In this document: piece by piece, positions 24,498-35,400 of the stretch
How the letters are laid out: every line of letters begins with the position of its first letter
Numbering within the stretch: position 1 is the stretch's first letter
Source: Paragonimus westermani
Lineage: Eukaryota > Platyhelminthes > Trematoda > Plagiorchiida > Troglotrematidae
Assembly: GCA_008508345.1 (NCBI GenBank)
Contig: QNGE01000131.1
Span: forward strand, 68,078 to 132,077
Direction: 5' to 3'
Length of the DNA stretch: 64,000 nucleotides
Position numbers and translations under genes: made by a program
The notes under the pieces: generated by a model
The model's database searches: none
Seen by the model: only the letters and a program-made list of their open reading frames with translations
What the model was told of the DNA's origin: nothing

Positions 24498-25456
24498 TTA
24501 TCGGTACCGCCGTTTTCGTTGGTCGAGCTGCATTGGACAAGTGAGCTTGCGTTTTCGGTCCGTCCATCGTCTTGGTTGCAAGGCAGTCAGCTCCCTGTTC
24601 GTTATCGGCGTTGAGGTCGCTGGGGTAACGGTCGCGGGAACTTGTTGTGTTGGGCAATTGATCTCGAAAGTGTTGAGAAGTAAGTTCAGTGGCATTTGGT
24701 TCTCTACTTGCCCGACGCTTGCGGAATAGCGTGAGAGAAGTTGGTCAGCACGGCGCACCCATATGTTGCCTCCGACGTTGACGTCGTAGAGGACCTATCT
24801 GCTCCGATGCTTGACCGTCGCTGCTATCCAGTGAGAGTGACCTTGCCGATGATCTCTTGCGTAAACTGGATCGCCGACCGCAAATCTACGTCGGGGTGGC
24901 AGCTGCTTATCTTCGGAGAGTTTTCTACTGGCAGCGTGGCGTCGAATGTCGTCCTCAGCTTGCGGCCCATGAGAGCTTCGGCAGGTAAAAGTCCACTGGG
25001 AATCGCCGGATTCGGGGTGGTTCTGTAAGCGAGCAAGAATCTTTGCAGCACTTCTTCGGTCGGTCCCTCCCCGCGAGATTTCATAAGTGCTCTCTTGAGT
25101 GTGTCGACGGAGCGCTCCACTTGGCCGTTTGATTGTGGGTGGTACGGTGGTGAATGCAGATGGCGAGTGTTGTTTTGAATGTAGAACTCCCTGAACTAGA
25201 CGGATGCGAACTGTGATCCATTATCTGATACGAGGATTTCCGGGAGACCATGTTGACTAAAGATCCGCCGCAGATCGTTGATAGTGGCTGAGGTTGTGGC
25301 GTGCGTCAACGGAACGATCTCAGGCCACTTGGAGTAGGCATCCACCAGAGTGAGATATACCACACCGTCGATGGGTCCCGAAAAATCCACATGGAGGCGT
25401 GACCATGGCTTCCACGGCTAAGGTTCTACGCGCGGCGGGTTCTTGGCAGCTTGGCG
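24498..25456 (-). pseudogene. Gypsy integrase (minus-strand element)
   Basis: The core begins at VDFSGPIDGVVYLTLVDAY (about 25400-25340; first Asp present). It continues to LVSDNGSQFASV (second Asp) and, after one in-frame TAG at about 25198, reads PPYHPQSNGQVERSVD with the catalytic Glu. The C-terminal part reads LAYRTTPNPAIPSG and, near the end, RRADQLLSRYS, which fits the usual end of the GPY/SH3-like domain. A 3' tail runs to the polypurine tract at 24495. Apart from the TAG and two stops before the core (one replaces the second Cys of the zinc-binding CxxC), the enzyme is almost complete. This suggests a young insertion. Confidence 0.8.
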
Positions 25457-26775
25457 TCAGCGACCGCATTGCCCAACCAGGTATTCGATCTGGTTGTCGG
25501 TCTCAGGCCAGTTAACATACCTCCTGGCAAGCGCCTTCATAAGTCCCACACCAAGGTGTCCAGAATGAAACTGTTTGAAAACAGTTTGGCGAAGAGAAGA
25601 AGGGATGACGGCGCGGTCAGCGAACATCAAGCGGGAACCGACAACTGACAGGGACCCGCGTCGTAGGTAGAACTGACGGAGTTCATCAGCTGGTGGGGTT
25701 GATGGCCATCGGGTTTGTGTGTACGTGATTGCTTGTTGAATGATGCGATCAGATCCGGAGGCGCGGTTGACATCGGATGTCGTCGTTGGAGTTGCGCGGA
25801 TAGCGTCGAGAAACGTTTGGCGTACATCGTTCTCAATGGATAAGGCAGCAACAACAGTGTCTCCTTCAACGGAACGCTGGTTGCCGATTAGGCGAGAAAG
25901 AGCATCAGCTTGGCCAAAATCCTCAGTTCGACGATAACAGATGTCGAAGTCATAGCTGATGAGAATGGTCGCCCAGCGCTGCAGCTGGCTGTCAGAATAC
26001 ACAGGTATACCCTTCCTTGAGCCGAAGATGAAAACGAGTGGCTTGCGGTCTGTCAGAAGGGTGAAATGATGGCCGTAAATCATCTTGTGAAACTTCTTCA
26101 CAGCAAAGATGAGCGCCAAGGCTTCCTTCTCGATTTTGCCGTGGTTCTTCTCAGCATCTGTGAGTGTCCTTGCAGCGTGCATGATGGATTCCTCAGACCC
26201 ATCTGGAAAGACATGAGAGATCACGGCACCCACGCCAAAATTGGAGGCATCGGCAGCCACAACGATTGGGAGGCTGGGAACAAAATAGGTCAGCAAGATG
26301 TCGGACCCAAGCATAGACTTGATCTTTTCGAATGGTTGTGCACATTCAGAAGACCAGCGCCACTGTAGGTCCTTTTTGAGGAGGTGGTTTAGAGGAGCTC
26401 GAACGTCGTGCANCTCGAACGTCGTGTAGCGAAGGCAGGAAGGAACCGTAATGGCTAACGAGACCCAGGAACGAGCGGAGAGATGATACATCCTTTGGAC
26501 GTGGCATGTGTTGGATGGCACGAACGTTCTCAGGATCTGGACGGCGGCCGGTAGCGTTGAAAACAAAGCCAAGGTATTTGATGGACGACATAAAAAATTG
26601 ACACTTGTCTGCTTGAAGCCGAAATCCGTAATCTCGTACTCGTTGGAGAACGGCTGCGATCCGTTCTCGAAGCTCGTCACGCGTTCGGCCAGAAATAATG
26701 ATGTCGTCCAAATAGGCAGCTGTACCAGGCCGGCCGGACAGCATGGCATCCATGATCTGCTGGAAGATGGCTGGG
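25457..26775 (-). pseudogene. Gypsy RT (C-terminal half) and RNase H, cut by an assembly gap
   Basis: From the N at 26776 the minus strand reads PAIFQQIMDAMLSG, then AAYLDDIIISGRT with an intact YLDD RT active site, then NVRAIQHMPRPKD and SLRSFLGLVSHYGSFLPSL. Across the second N (26413) the frame shifts. RNase H then runs on with VVAADASNFGVGAVISHV, ALALIFAVKKFHKMIYGHH, LTDRKPL and QADALSRLIG. The integrase zinc-binding start follows (QFHSGHLGVGLMKALARR). The frameshift comes from a 13-base overlap left unmerged at the N and is not a mutation. Gag, protease and the first half of RT are missing at 26776. Confidence 0.8.
26413..26413. other. Single-N assembly join with unmerged 13-base overlap
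   Basis: CTCGAACGTCGTG occurs immediately before (26397-26409) and immediately after (26414-26426) the N. This shows two contig ends placed side by side without merging. It creates an artificial frameshift in the Gypsy polyprotein. Confidence 0.85.
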
Positions 26776-26776
26776 N
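26776..26776. other. Single-N assembly join hiding missing sequence
   Basis: To the left lies the middle of an RT domain; to the right the second copy of the 2.12 kb repeat starts abruptly. The expected RT N-terminus, protease and gag are absent, so this one N probably stands for a gap of several kilobases. Confidence 0.75.
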
Positions 26777-28897
26777 ACTGCTCGTTGATTTTCAATCCCT
26801 TGCTGATTGCTTCAGGTGGCCGGCCCCCATATCACTCAACCTGTCCCACATCACGCGAACGTCCTTAGAACGGCAACATTATCCTCTTCGAATGACTTAT
26901 TTCAACGATCTTGAAGCGCCTCGATGGCGTGTCATGTATGTGTTGGACTTGAAGTTGTGTGGATCACCGTCTCGTATCTGTAACACTAATACACTCATTG
27001 TGACCGTTCGTTTGAGTCTTTTCTTTTATTTTGGATTGTGTCGGGACTGTCTGTGATCGTTATCCTGTGTGTAAATTTCCATTTGTCGTTGCCGTTACAA
27101 TATAAGCTCGTAGTCATTAAGTAGAAAATTTCCAGTGTAAGAAACAGGTTCTGCGAGAAAGCAATTTATATATACCGGAAATGCGGTCACCTGCCTTCAG
27201 TTAAACACAACATTCAGCAAATACTCAGCGCAGGCATCTACTTCAACAGCGACTCTGGAAACCAGCATGATTTTCTAGCACTCACGAAGCTGTGTGGTGT
27301 GTATGATTAATGGTTTCCATTACGTCTGATCTTTAATAGCTAGTGATAGCGCTATCCTCTACCCCTTCGAAGAGATATATAGAACTTTCCTTCCCTAGTC
27401 GTGCCACCATCAGTTACCGAATACACCTCGCGGACGTCATTGCTGGCACCCTCCATTGCTATACTTACCACGGCGTTTAGACACACACCTACCAGTTGAG
27501 GGCCAACAATCAGTGACACAGTCATCAACCTTCACGTCTTGTCCAACCTTAGTCCACTTATGATACGCCTGGATGGAACTCAGGTATTCTCCAATCCGGC
27601 GTTCGCAAAACACACTAACCATGTGTTCAGCCTGCTTCCATCCTTTCTTTCACCGTTCTAACAGTACGGTATAAGTGCACGACACGCACGTGGGTTCATT
27701 TTAGGAGCAGCAGATCGTTTGGTCCGAGCACCGAATGACCTTGGGGATGATCGTAGGTAAGAACCGGGGACCTGTCATCCAGAATTCTCTCGACCCCAAT
27801 CAGCTGAGAGCAGAGTTCCTCACCTGCCATCACCTGTGGACTTACGACAACCTGTATGACTCGCCAAACCGTGAGAATTATAAGCTTCCATGTTTCATCC
27901 CAGTGGCTAGCAGCGGTAGGCTGAGAGCGCCAATCAATACCACGGGCCGCCAGAGTCCCATGAATTTTGTCTTGAACAAAACAAAGTAATTTTCCCATCA
28001 GTCCCGAACCCGCAGCCACAACTTTGGCCCATTATCCCTGCATGTAGGTTCCGGCACACCCAGAAGGCCAGTTAACATCATTGGAGCCATCAGAAAGCAA
28101 TCCGCTAACATCGACAGTTCTACTTCCAGACGTATAGTTCTTGCCCCTGAAAAAGTGAGAGAGTAGATATTTTTTCACAAATGCCCTTCCCACTCCATGC
28201 ATCCGGAGGTCCAAAACAATCAACGCTATAGACTATAAACAAGGCATCAACGGAAAGATGGAACATTGCTGACCGGCCCGCTTTCAAATAAAATTTCCTC
28301 GAGCCACAGCGTCACACGGAGTAGAGTATACTAGTGTGAGTAACGTGGAGCCAGCTCCAAGAACCATTGCGCACTGCTAACGCTGGCCATTACTAGCATA
28401 TTCTTCAATTCTAGTTTGTTGGCCTGAAGCTGTTTAGGCGGTTTGTCGGGTGGCCACCAGCGCTCATTTCCTTATCTAAAGGTTGGAACACTGTTACGAC
28501 CCCCTGAGAGAGAAAGGCAAGAACCGACAGGAAGACCGCGAGCAAGACCCCGATCACGAAAGAAACGCAACGATATCGCAAACAATACGAATAATCGGAA
28601 CGCAAGTACTCAGACCCAACTCTCGCAACTTAGAACCCCCAAACAAGAAAGGAAGGAGACGGCCTTCAAACGAGCCTTATTTGCTGCTCAGCCCGAAGGC
28701 AAAACAGTGGCTCAAAACGGCCGTATTTATAATTTTTCGGTGGCCTTGGTCCTAGGACACTGAACGGGCCAATCAGAAGCGAGCGCGCGAACTCGAATCT
28801 TCCAGAATGATGGCGGGCATTCGAGTTCTTGAAATCGAAGCATCTATTTCCCTTGGGAAATATAGTGAGCTTTTTGGAAAAAGTGCTTTCCCCAACA
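26777..28897 (-). repeat. Candidate 5' LTR (~2.12 kb visible) of the minus-strand Gypsy element
   Basis: This is the direct repeat of 22361-24481. On the minus strand it starts TGTTGGGGAAAGC at 28897, where the flank changes to BEL/Pao sequence. Its inner end and the primer binding site are lost at the N. About 99.8% identity to the partner would mean a recent insertion if both copies are real. Confidence 0.6.
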
Positions 28898-31223
28898 ACC
28901 ACTAAGTCATTTGTGTTGTCCGTGATGAAAAGCACCGCAGGCTTCTCGCGAAGCTTTGTCCACCGAGCTCAACTCGTCTTTACTGGGTTTAGTCACGACC
29001 TAGCAAAACACGGCTGACAGCAAATGTGAAAGGGTGACAAGTAGTGCTTCTCGTGTACTCTAACACGATGTGGGAGTCTGTACAAAGCTTGATGTTTCCC
29101 ATAGCTATCTTGAATCCAATTATCAAAAATCTCAAACATTTGGCGGCCCATATGACTGCTGTAAGTCCCAACCTTGGGGTAGACAAGGGCTTCACTGCTG
29201 CATCCTGGGATTTCCACATCAAGAAGCAGCAACAGATGTTGCCATCTCCCAAGATGTCTCCGAGGTAGCCGAGTACTCCCTAGAACCTCTTGAAGGCGTT
29301 AGAAAACCTACGCGGCCCCGAGCGTGTTGGCGTTTCCCCATAAAACAACCGAGTCTGTCATCTCTATGCCTCATGACCACGCCCCCCAATCAGGTTGGCA
29401 AACTTCGTCTAAAGGTTATCCCATCCGATATTCGCGCTGCATAAACGGTGATATGTCTTCCGACCGCGGAGAACAAGCGGGACAATCAACCACACCGGGA
29501 CGTGCATTGACGCAATACAAGTTAACGTGTACCTGAGTAACTAGCTTCTTCGGTAAAGGCATGCGATACCTGAAACAGTCCGCCGACACTTGCCATTGGT
29601 CACCAAGAGCCTCCTAGTCACTGTGACCACTTAGGTTTAGTGCTGCTGACACAGAAGTCCATTCGTTCATTGGTATATCTAACAGCACCTCTGCTACGTC
29701 AGGCGTTCACCTGCCAGATTATGCCCACATATGACGAGCGTCTAGCGTCCACAACTATATACACTTATACCAAGCAGTCGTAAACGTGAAAATCCTCGTG
29801 CACGATTTGGCTGGCCACCTTTTTGAATCAGCGCCTATTGTCTGTTGCAGTCTTCCTTAGTGCATGTGATGCGCAGAAGGGCGAAGAAATAGCCCCGAAA
29901 GAATGGATCATAATCTCGTAAGTGTCCGACGATCCAGAGGTTGATTATACCCAATAAAGAGAGATTAACGCCCACCGATCTTTTTCGGGAACCTTCGCCT
30001 ACAAAAACATTTCCTTCGTAGCAAAGGACAAGGCTAGTAAACTCTTTCGAAACCGTAACAGTGCACTCACTTGCTCGTCAGAACAGGTCCTTGCAGTAGG
30101 ACTATGCTCGAAGAGGTATCTTTGGATTTTGCCACGCAGTCGAGTACTATCCATGCTTCCCCAGGTTTATTCGGATTCTACGCCGGGTGATTCGGTAGGT
30201 ACGACCGGCAGAGGGTCTCATCCCAATTGTTGTCAAATCTTGATATATAACCTTTGATCACATAGCCTCAATAATCTCGTTATATTTACTGCCAATTCAG
30301 TGTCGAAGGAAAGTCTCCCAGCAAATTCAGTCGTTTCTGAGCCAAACACCAGTTATCGGGAAGGCTTACACTGTCAAATCAGCAAGAAATCTCATACCTA
30401 CCGCCCTTTAGCGCAACTATGGACTCTACCAGACGCCCAGCTCATTGATCAATACATGAATTAACCACCTCATGGGAAAATCCGCCACCGATAAACTCTA
30501 GGTCGAACGTGTGCTGAACAAATCGTGCTAGCTTAGCACACCTCAAGCAATAAACTTCAGCATTGCTGTTTTCTGAGAGTGGAATGGGGCCTCGCAAGAT
30601 CCGACCCAAGATGGCTTTTAGAGCTTATGGATGCCACCTGCTTCCTGCCCGCTGATTTACAACCGAACGTGCTTCCGGCACACGGCAACCTATTAGTAGT
30701 CTGATTTTATCTTCTCTCCATGAGGTGATGGGAAGACCGACCAAGTGGGGTTACCGCTGAACACCACCCTGGGATTAAGTTTCCGCCAGTTCAACTGGAA
30801 GATCTTTGAGAGTAAAAACCTTGTCGACCCGGACCCTACTTCCGTCGTCCTAAGATCCACCTCCCAAACTTGGCTCTTGACGTTCAATGTATGGATGCTC
30901 AGCATTCGCTTGCATGATGACAGCCCTGCTGGCTCAGCCAGAGATCCATCTACCAATGTGGTAGTGGGTCTGTTATCTAGAAGAGCATACGTTCAAATCA
31001 ACCAGACATCCCTAATCAATCTGGCAGGCAAGAGACTATGACGAACCACTTTCATATGCGACGCGGTGGCTCCATAGGCTTACTCTTTCATGTCGAGTGC
31101 AGACCCAGAAGGTGCCGGGTTTGCGGGCTAGAGAACGCTAGGTCGCCATCCACATAGAGACCCTGAACACTGTGAGCGGACTCTGAAGAACTTGGCTGTG
31201 TGATTCGAAAGTAGACAAAAAAG
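28898..31223 (-). pseudogene. BEL/Pao protease-RT-RNase H remnant
   Basis: Minus-strand order starts with a protease around 31000-30690: YALLDNRPTTTLVDGSL, where the catalytic D-S-G reads D-N-R, then MLSIHTLNVKS. Next is the conserved linker SLPDNWCLAQKRLNLLGDF near 30360 and the RT entry YLPNHPA, stop, NPNKPGEAW near 30170. RT itself is heavily decayed. RNase H spans about 29230-28980, with DAAVKPLSTPRLGLTAVIWA and NIKLCTDSHIVLEYTRSTT. This order (protease, long linker, RT, RNase H) is typical of BEL/Pao. Many stops and frame changes, plus loss of the protease motif, make it dead. Integrase is not found, and the candidate Gypsy 5' LTR begins at 28897. Confidence 0.7.
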
Positions 31224-31407
31224 TGTGATGAATGTCATTGAACATACACTTTCACGTTAATTATTGAGGTTCAGGTTATACACTTTTGATACGGCACGTA
31301 ATTCTAATACAAGCGTTCGACTGTTGTTCATTCGTTGTGTTCTGTTCAATTCGGATATACCAGTTACTGGTCTCACGTTCAGTTATATATATTCACGAAG
31401 CATCACA
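31224..31407 (+). repeat. G1 5' LTR (184 bases)
   Basis: Starts TGTGATG and ends CATCACA, a 7-base perfect inverted terminal match. TTATATATATT lies 20 bases before the end. The next bases (TTGGCGTCGCGGTAG, from 31408) sit where a tRNA primer binding site is expected; I could not identify the tRNA. Confidence 0.85.
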
Positions 31408-31434
31408 TTGGCGTCGCGGTAGTCTTCAATAACA

Positions 31435-32517
31435 ATGAATCCCATGCTTCTCAAAACTCTGGACACTCATTCATCCCCTCGTGATATTGAGGGTTGTTTT
31501 GAACGATTTGAACTATGGTGTAGGACCGTATCCAGCCTAAATGAGGAGACAAAATCAGCCTTCTTCCTCTCAAAAGTAGGAAAAGAGGCCTGTTGTCTTC
31601 TGAAGAATTTATCTTATCCAGATTTGCTGATGGATCTCAGATACGAGTGCACACGGAAAGCACCGCTCGGTCATATCACTCATGTAAATTTTGAGGTCAC
31701 CGACCGAGCCAAATTCAATATCATGGATTGCCAACCGAATCAGTCACTCCGTGACTTTATTCCCCAGATCCAAACTCAGGCAGCACGGTGTGGTTTGGGT
31801 GATCAGTTGGAGGTCCAACTTCGTTACCGACTCGTCGCCGGTATTAATGCACCGGATCTACATAGCCAACAACTGCAACTTCCTAAACCTACGTATCAAA
31901 ATAGCAAAGTCATCTGTGAGCAGTACGAAGACGTTAATAATACATTCCATAGTGGGAGTTCTAGTGAGACCCCGGGCTTGTTTGGATCGATGAAAAAGCG
32001 GCCGACGGAACACAGTAATCCGCGGCTATTCAATTCAGCTTTCAAATACGGTCCTCGACCAGTTTCCCAAAATTCGTTGCAACAGTCGACACATATCACT
32101 GGCATATTCGGGAATTGTGCCTCATGTAGCAAGAATCATTCGAGATATACATGCATTCACCGCAGCTCTATCTGTCACAAGTGCGGGAAACGAGGTCATT
32201 CACAAATTGTCTGTAACTCGAGCAGAAATTGTCAATTTATAGAAACCGATCAAAAGGAATTTGATGTTAAATGCGACAAGATGGAGTCCTTCATTTTGAC
32301 AGTTGATTCATCTACTTCAGGGCATTTATTTCATACCCTTTTCACAGCACGTGGCACAAGGCATGATTTTATTATCGACACTGGCAGTGTAGAATCTATT
32401 ATACCACAAAGACATCTATCACAGTTCTATCCAAATTTGTCCTTGTTCTGTAACCATACGAGGTATAACTGGTCATTCCATTCCTATTTTGAGTACAGTC
32501 ACTATTCCGATCTTTAA
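31435..32517 (+). pseudogene. G1 gag-protease reading frame (360 aa)
   Basis: This single open frame is 27 bases downstream of the LTR. The N-terminal ~200 residues look like a capsid region (ERFELWCRTVSSL; LRDFIPQIQTQAARCGLGDQ). Two zinc-knuckle patterns follow at about residues 230-265: CASCSKNHSRYTC (C-x2-C-x3-H-x4-C) and CHKCGKRGHSQIVC (C-x2-C-x4-H-x4-C). An aspartic protease motif, FIIDTGSVESIIPQ, lies at about residues 315-328. The frame then closes early inside the protease (HYSDL, stop), and RT resumes in another frame. Gag packages element RNA and the protease cuts the polyprotein. The same stop occurs in G2. Confidence 0.8.
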
Positions 32518-32617
32518 CGAACAATCCAAGCCACTTCGTTGCACCTTTATTGTTACTCATCATGGCCCATCCATTTTGGGGCTAGAGGTTTTAAAAATGC
32601 TACATATCTAGGCTTCC

Positions 32618-33763
32618 TTGCTTGTACCACCGAGTAATTCCACAAGCTTGAAAGACCTCATTCTCAAGTGCTCGAAGGCCACGGGCGGCATGAAGATACC
32701 TCCAGTTAAACTAGAAGTAACTGGTGGTCCTGTTTTCCTGAAACGTCGTATAATTCCTTATGGACTCCGTGAGCCGGTAACTAAAGTGTTCAACGTGCTA
32801 GTATAGAAGTGCGTTATTGAGCCTATTGATTCATCCTCTTGGGCCACGCCGATTGTGACACCCTTGAAGTCTGATAGACAAACTCCGCGAATATGTGGAG
32901 ATTATCGACTTACTGTAAATCAATGCCTTAAGCAACATACGTGTACTACTGCTGAACCTGAGGACATTCTGAACAAGCTTCCAGGATCTAAAGTTTTCTC
33001 CAAGATAACCTCGAAGGATGCATATCTACAAATTTCTTTGGATAAGACATCAATGTCGATAAAAACAATCAATACACATAATGGACTTTTCCAGTACCGA
33101 TTTATGCCGTTTGGGCTTAGTAACTCTCCTGTTATCTTGCAGCAGGTAATGAATAACACTGTGAAGGGTATGGATGATGTTGAAGTTTATCAGGTTGATA
33201 TCATCGTACATGCTCCAGAGAAGTTAACTCGTGATTCTCGTCTTTTGAAACAATTCCAACAGTTTTATGGTAAGAACATTGCTGTTAATCCAAACAAATG
33301 CGCTTTTACTGTAAGCAGTTTCGAGTGTCTCGGTTACTTAGTTGACGGCAACGGATTCAAACCTGATGCCAAACGTCTAGACACATTAGTTAATCCACCT
33401 CCACCCACAAACCCCTCCCAATTGCGCTCTTTGTTAGGTGCCTTGCGTTACTGTTCCCGTTTTATTCCAAATTTCATTCATCTTGCTGAATGCTCATTCC
33501 AGTTGATTTCTGAGAAGCAGTTCACGTCAACCCCAACTCATGAACGGTGTATACGTTCATTGTTAAACTGTTTGTCACATGATGTTATAATTCGTCCATT
33601 TTCTTCTAAAACTATGCCTGCTTTGAATACTTATGCTTCTCCAATTGGAATCGGAGCTGTGATTGAACAGGACAACAAATCATTCGTGTGTATATCACGC
33701 CGACTTAGTCCAGCTGAGAGGGGTTATGCTCAGATACACCGTGGAGCTCTGGCGGTATACTGA
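32618..33763 (+). pseudogene. G1 reverse transcriptase with two catalytic Asp lost
   Basis: Frames 32618-32806 and 32855-33763 give the RT N-terminus (VFLKRRIIPYGLREPV), then ICGDYRLTVNQ, FQYRFMPFGLSNSP and NKCAFTVSSFECLGYLV. The block normally reading S-K-I-D-L-K-D-A-Y reads SKITSKDAYLQI, and the Y-x-D-D box reads YQVDI, so two of the three catalytic aspartates are replaced. RNase H begins near the end (NTYASPIGIGAVIEQDN; the first catalytic Asp is replaced by Asn/Thr context) and a TGA interrupts at about 33762. The enzyme cannot be active as read. The identical changes are in G2. Confidence 0.85.
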
Positions 33764-34870
33764 GCGGTAAAGCGGCTTCATAAGTATCTATTTGGAATAC
33801 CATTCATAACTGTGTCAGATCATGAAGCACTAAAATTCATATATAATCCTGACAAGTCATTGGCACGTTCTTCAGCAGCCATGGTTCAACGATGGAGCAT
33901 AGCACTCAGTGCATATTACTATACTATAGTACACAAATTAGCCAACCAAATCAAACATGTGGATTACTTGTCACGTGTTCCATATACGTCTGAGCAAACT
34001 TGTAGCAATGATTGTCTTCCAATCCAGCCTCTGCCGGTTAGCCGAACAGAGTTGATTCGCGATACTCAACATTGCTTTTCACCCATTCTGAGTGCGCTCC
34101 GTCATGGTTGGGTCCCACAAGTCAGACGAAAATTTCCTACATTTTATGTGCGTCGGGAGGAATTATCACTCACTCCAGATGGACTATTGTGCTTAAATGA
34201 CAGAATTGTTATTCCTCCAACTTTTCACAGAGCTGTTCTGGACGATCTACATTCTGGACATCTTGGAGTTGAAAAGATGAAATCTCTGGCCAGATTAACG
34301 TGCTGGTGGCCAGAGATTGATGCTGATATTTGTCGTTTGGCTAAAAGTTGTTCATCTTACCATCACAAATTCTACAATTCACCGTCTAAATGGACTCCAT
34401 GGCCGATGTCGTCTGAGGCCTGGCAACGGGTTCATGCAGATTACTGTGGTCCCTTTCTTGACGGGTATTATGCGCTAGTAATAATCTATTCCTATTCGAA
34501 GTGGCCGGAAGTAGCATTCACAACAACGCCCACTGCAGAATTCACTATGTACGCATTCAGAAGAATATTCAGCAGAGAAGGTATCCCTTTGGTGTTGGTG
34601 ACTGACAATGGTACCCATTTCACTGCCAATCTTCTAAATACTTGGCCCAAACGGTATTGGATGCAGGCATCTGTTTACTCCTGCTCAACATCCCTGCTCT
34701 GATGGTCAGGCTGAAAGCTTTGTTAAAACACTCAGAGGTGCTATAACCTCTCTTCAGTGTACTGCATTCAGAGACCTTGAAAAAGGTGTTGACAAATTCC
34801 GGCTACAATATCGCAATGCCTGTCATTCAACTACACATGAAAGTCTCTCAAAACTTTCTAAAGGAAGGTC
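33764..34870 (+). pseudogene. G1 RNase H end and integrase
   Basis: The frame 33812-34702 continues RNase H (SDHEALKFIYNPDKS; IKHVDYLSRVPY). It then enters integrase: DLHSGHLGVEKMKSLARL and LAKSCSSYHHKF (zinc-binding HHCC with the last Cys replaced by Tyr), VHADYCGPFLDGYYALVI (first Asp), then LVTDNGTHFTAN (second Asp). A frameshift near 34640 moves the remainder to another frame, where DGQAESFVKTL carries the catalytic Glu near 34710. The ancestral role is cDNA integration. Stops and frameshifts make it inactive. Confidence 0.8.
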
Positions 34871-34871
34871 T

Positions 34872-35234
34872 TTGAGGTCAAACTTGATGTGTATTCAATC
34901 CTCTGAGGTTACCTTTCATCGTGGTGATGACTTGAGACTGTTATCTGGTTTACTTCTAAAGAATCTTGGTAGATGCTTATATCGAATTCTAGATGTTGAC
35001 GATTTATCTGTACATAATCGACACGTGGATCAGATACGTTTTCAGGATACAGGTCAGTACGTTCCAAATTCTGTTGTGACTTCAGATAATGATTATTATG
35101 CTCTAGATTTGAATTCGTATCAAGAAATGACAAGCATCATTCGTAGGTCTTCAAGACTGCAAATAAAGCCCAGAAAGGGTTTCATGAACCCGCAGTCCCA
35201 TTCAACGTATGGTGGGTGTGATGATTGTCATTGA
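34872..35234 (+). pseudogene. G1 integrase C-terminal tail
   Basis: A 120-codon frame with FHRGDDLRLLSGL, LGRCLYRILDVDDL and VHNRHVDQIRFQD matches the SH3-like tail of Gypsy integrases (hydrophobic strands, then H-x-x-x-I-R). It runs to a stop 18 bases inside the 3' LTR. The last ~40 residues are Ser/Arg rich. The same tail, identical in sequence, is in G2 at 39548-39900. Confidence 0.7.
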
Positions 35235-35400
35235 ACATACACTTTCACGTTAATGATTGAGGTTCAGGTTGTACACTTTTGATACGGCGCGTAATTCTAA
35301 TACAAGCGTTCGACTGTTATTCATTCGTTGTGTTCTGTTCAATTCGGATATACCAGTTACTGGTCTCACGTTCAGTTATATATATTCACGAAATGTCACT
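35217..35400 (+). repeat. G1 3' LTR (184 bases)
   Basis: Matches the 5' LTR except for five internal substitutions and a divergent end (AAATGTCACT in place of AAGCATCACA). It is identical to the G2 3' LTR up to CACGAAA. Confidence 0.85.

Larger units (their letters stand above)
31224..35400 (+). mobile_element. Gypsy element G1, full length, inactive
   Basis: A 184-base LTR is at 31224-31407 and its partner at 35217-35400. Between them are gag-protease, RT, RNase H, integrase and the integrase tail in plus orientation. The 5' LTR has TGTGATG...CATCACA ends. The two LTRs differ at five internal positions and at the last bases, so the copy is not brand new. It separates BEL/Pao protease-RT sequence (left) from BEL/Pao gag (right). 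No clear target-site duplication is seen. A near-identical relative lies inverted at 39382-43648. Confidence 0.85.
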
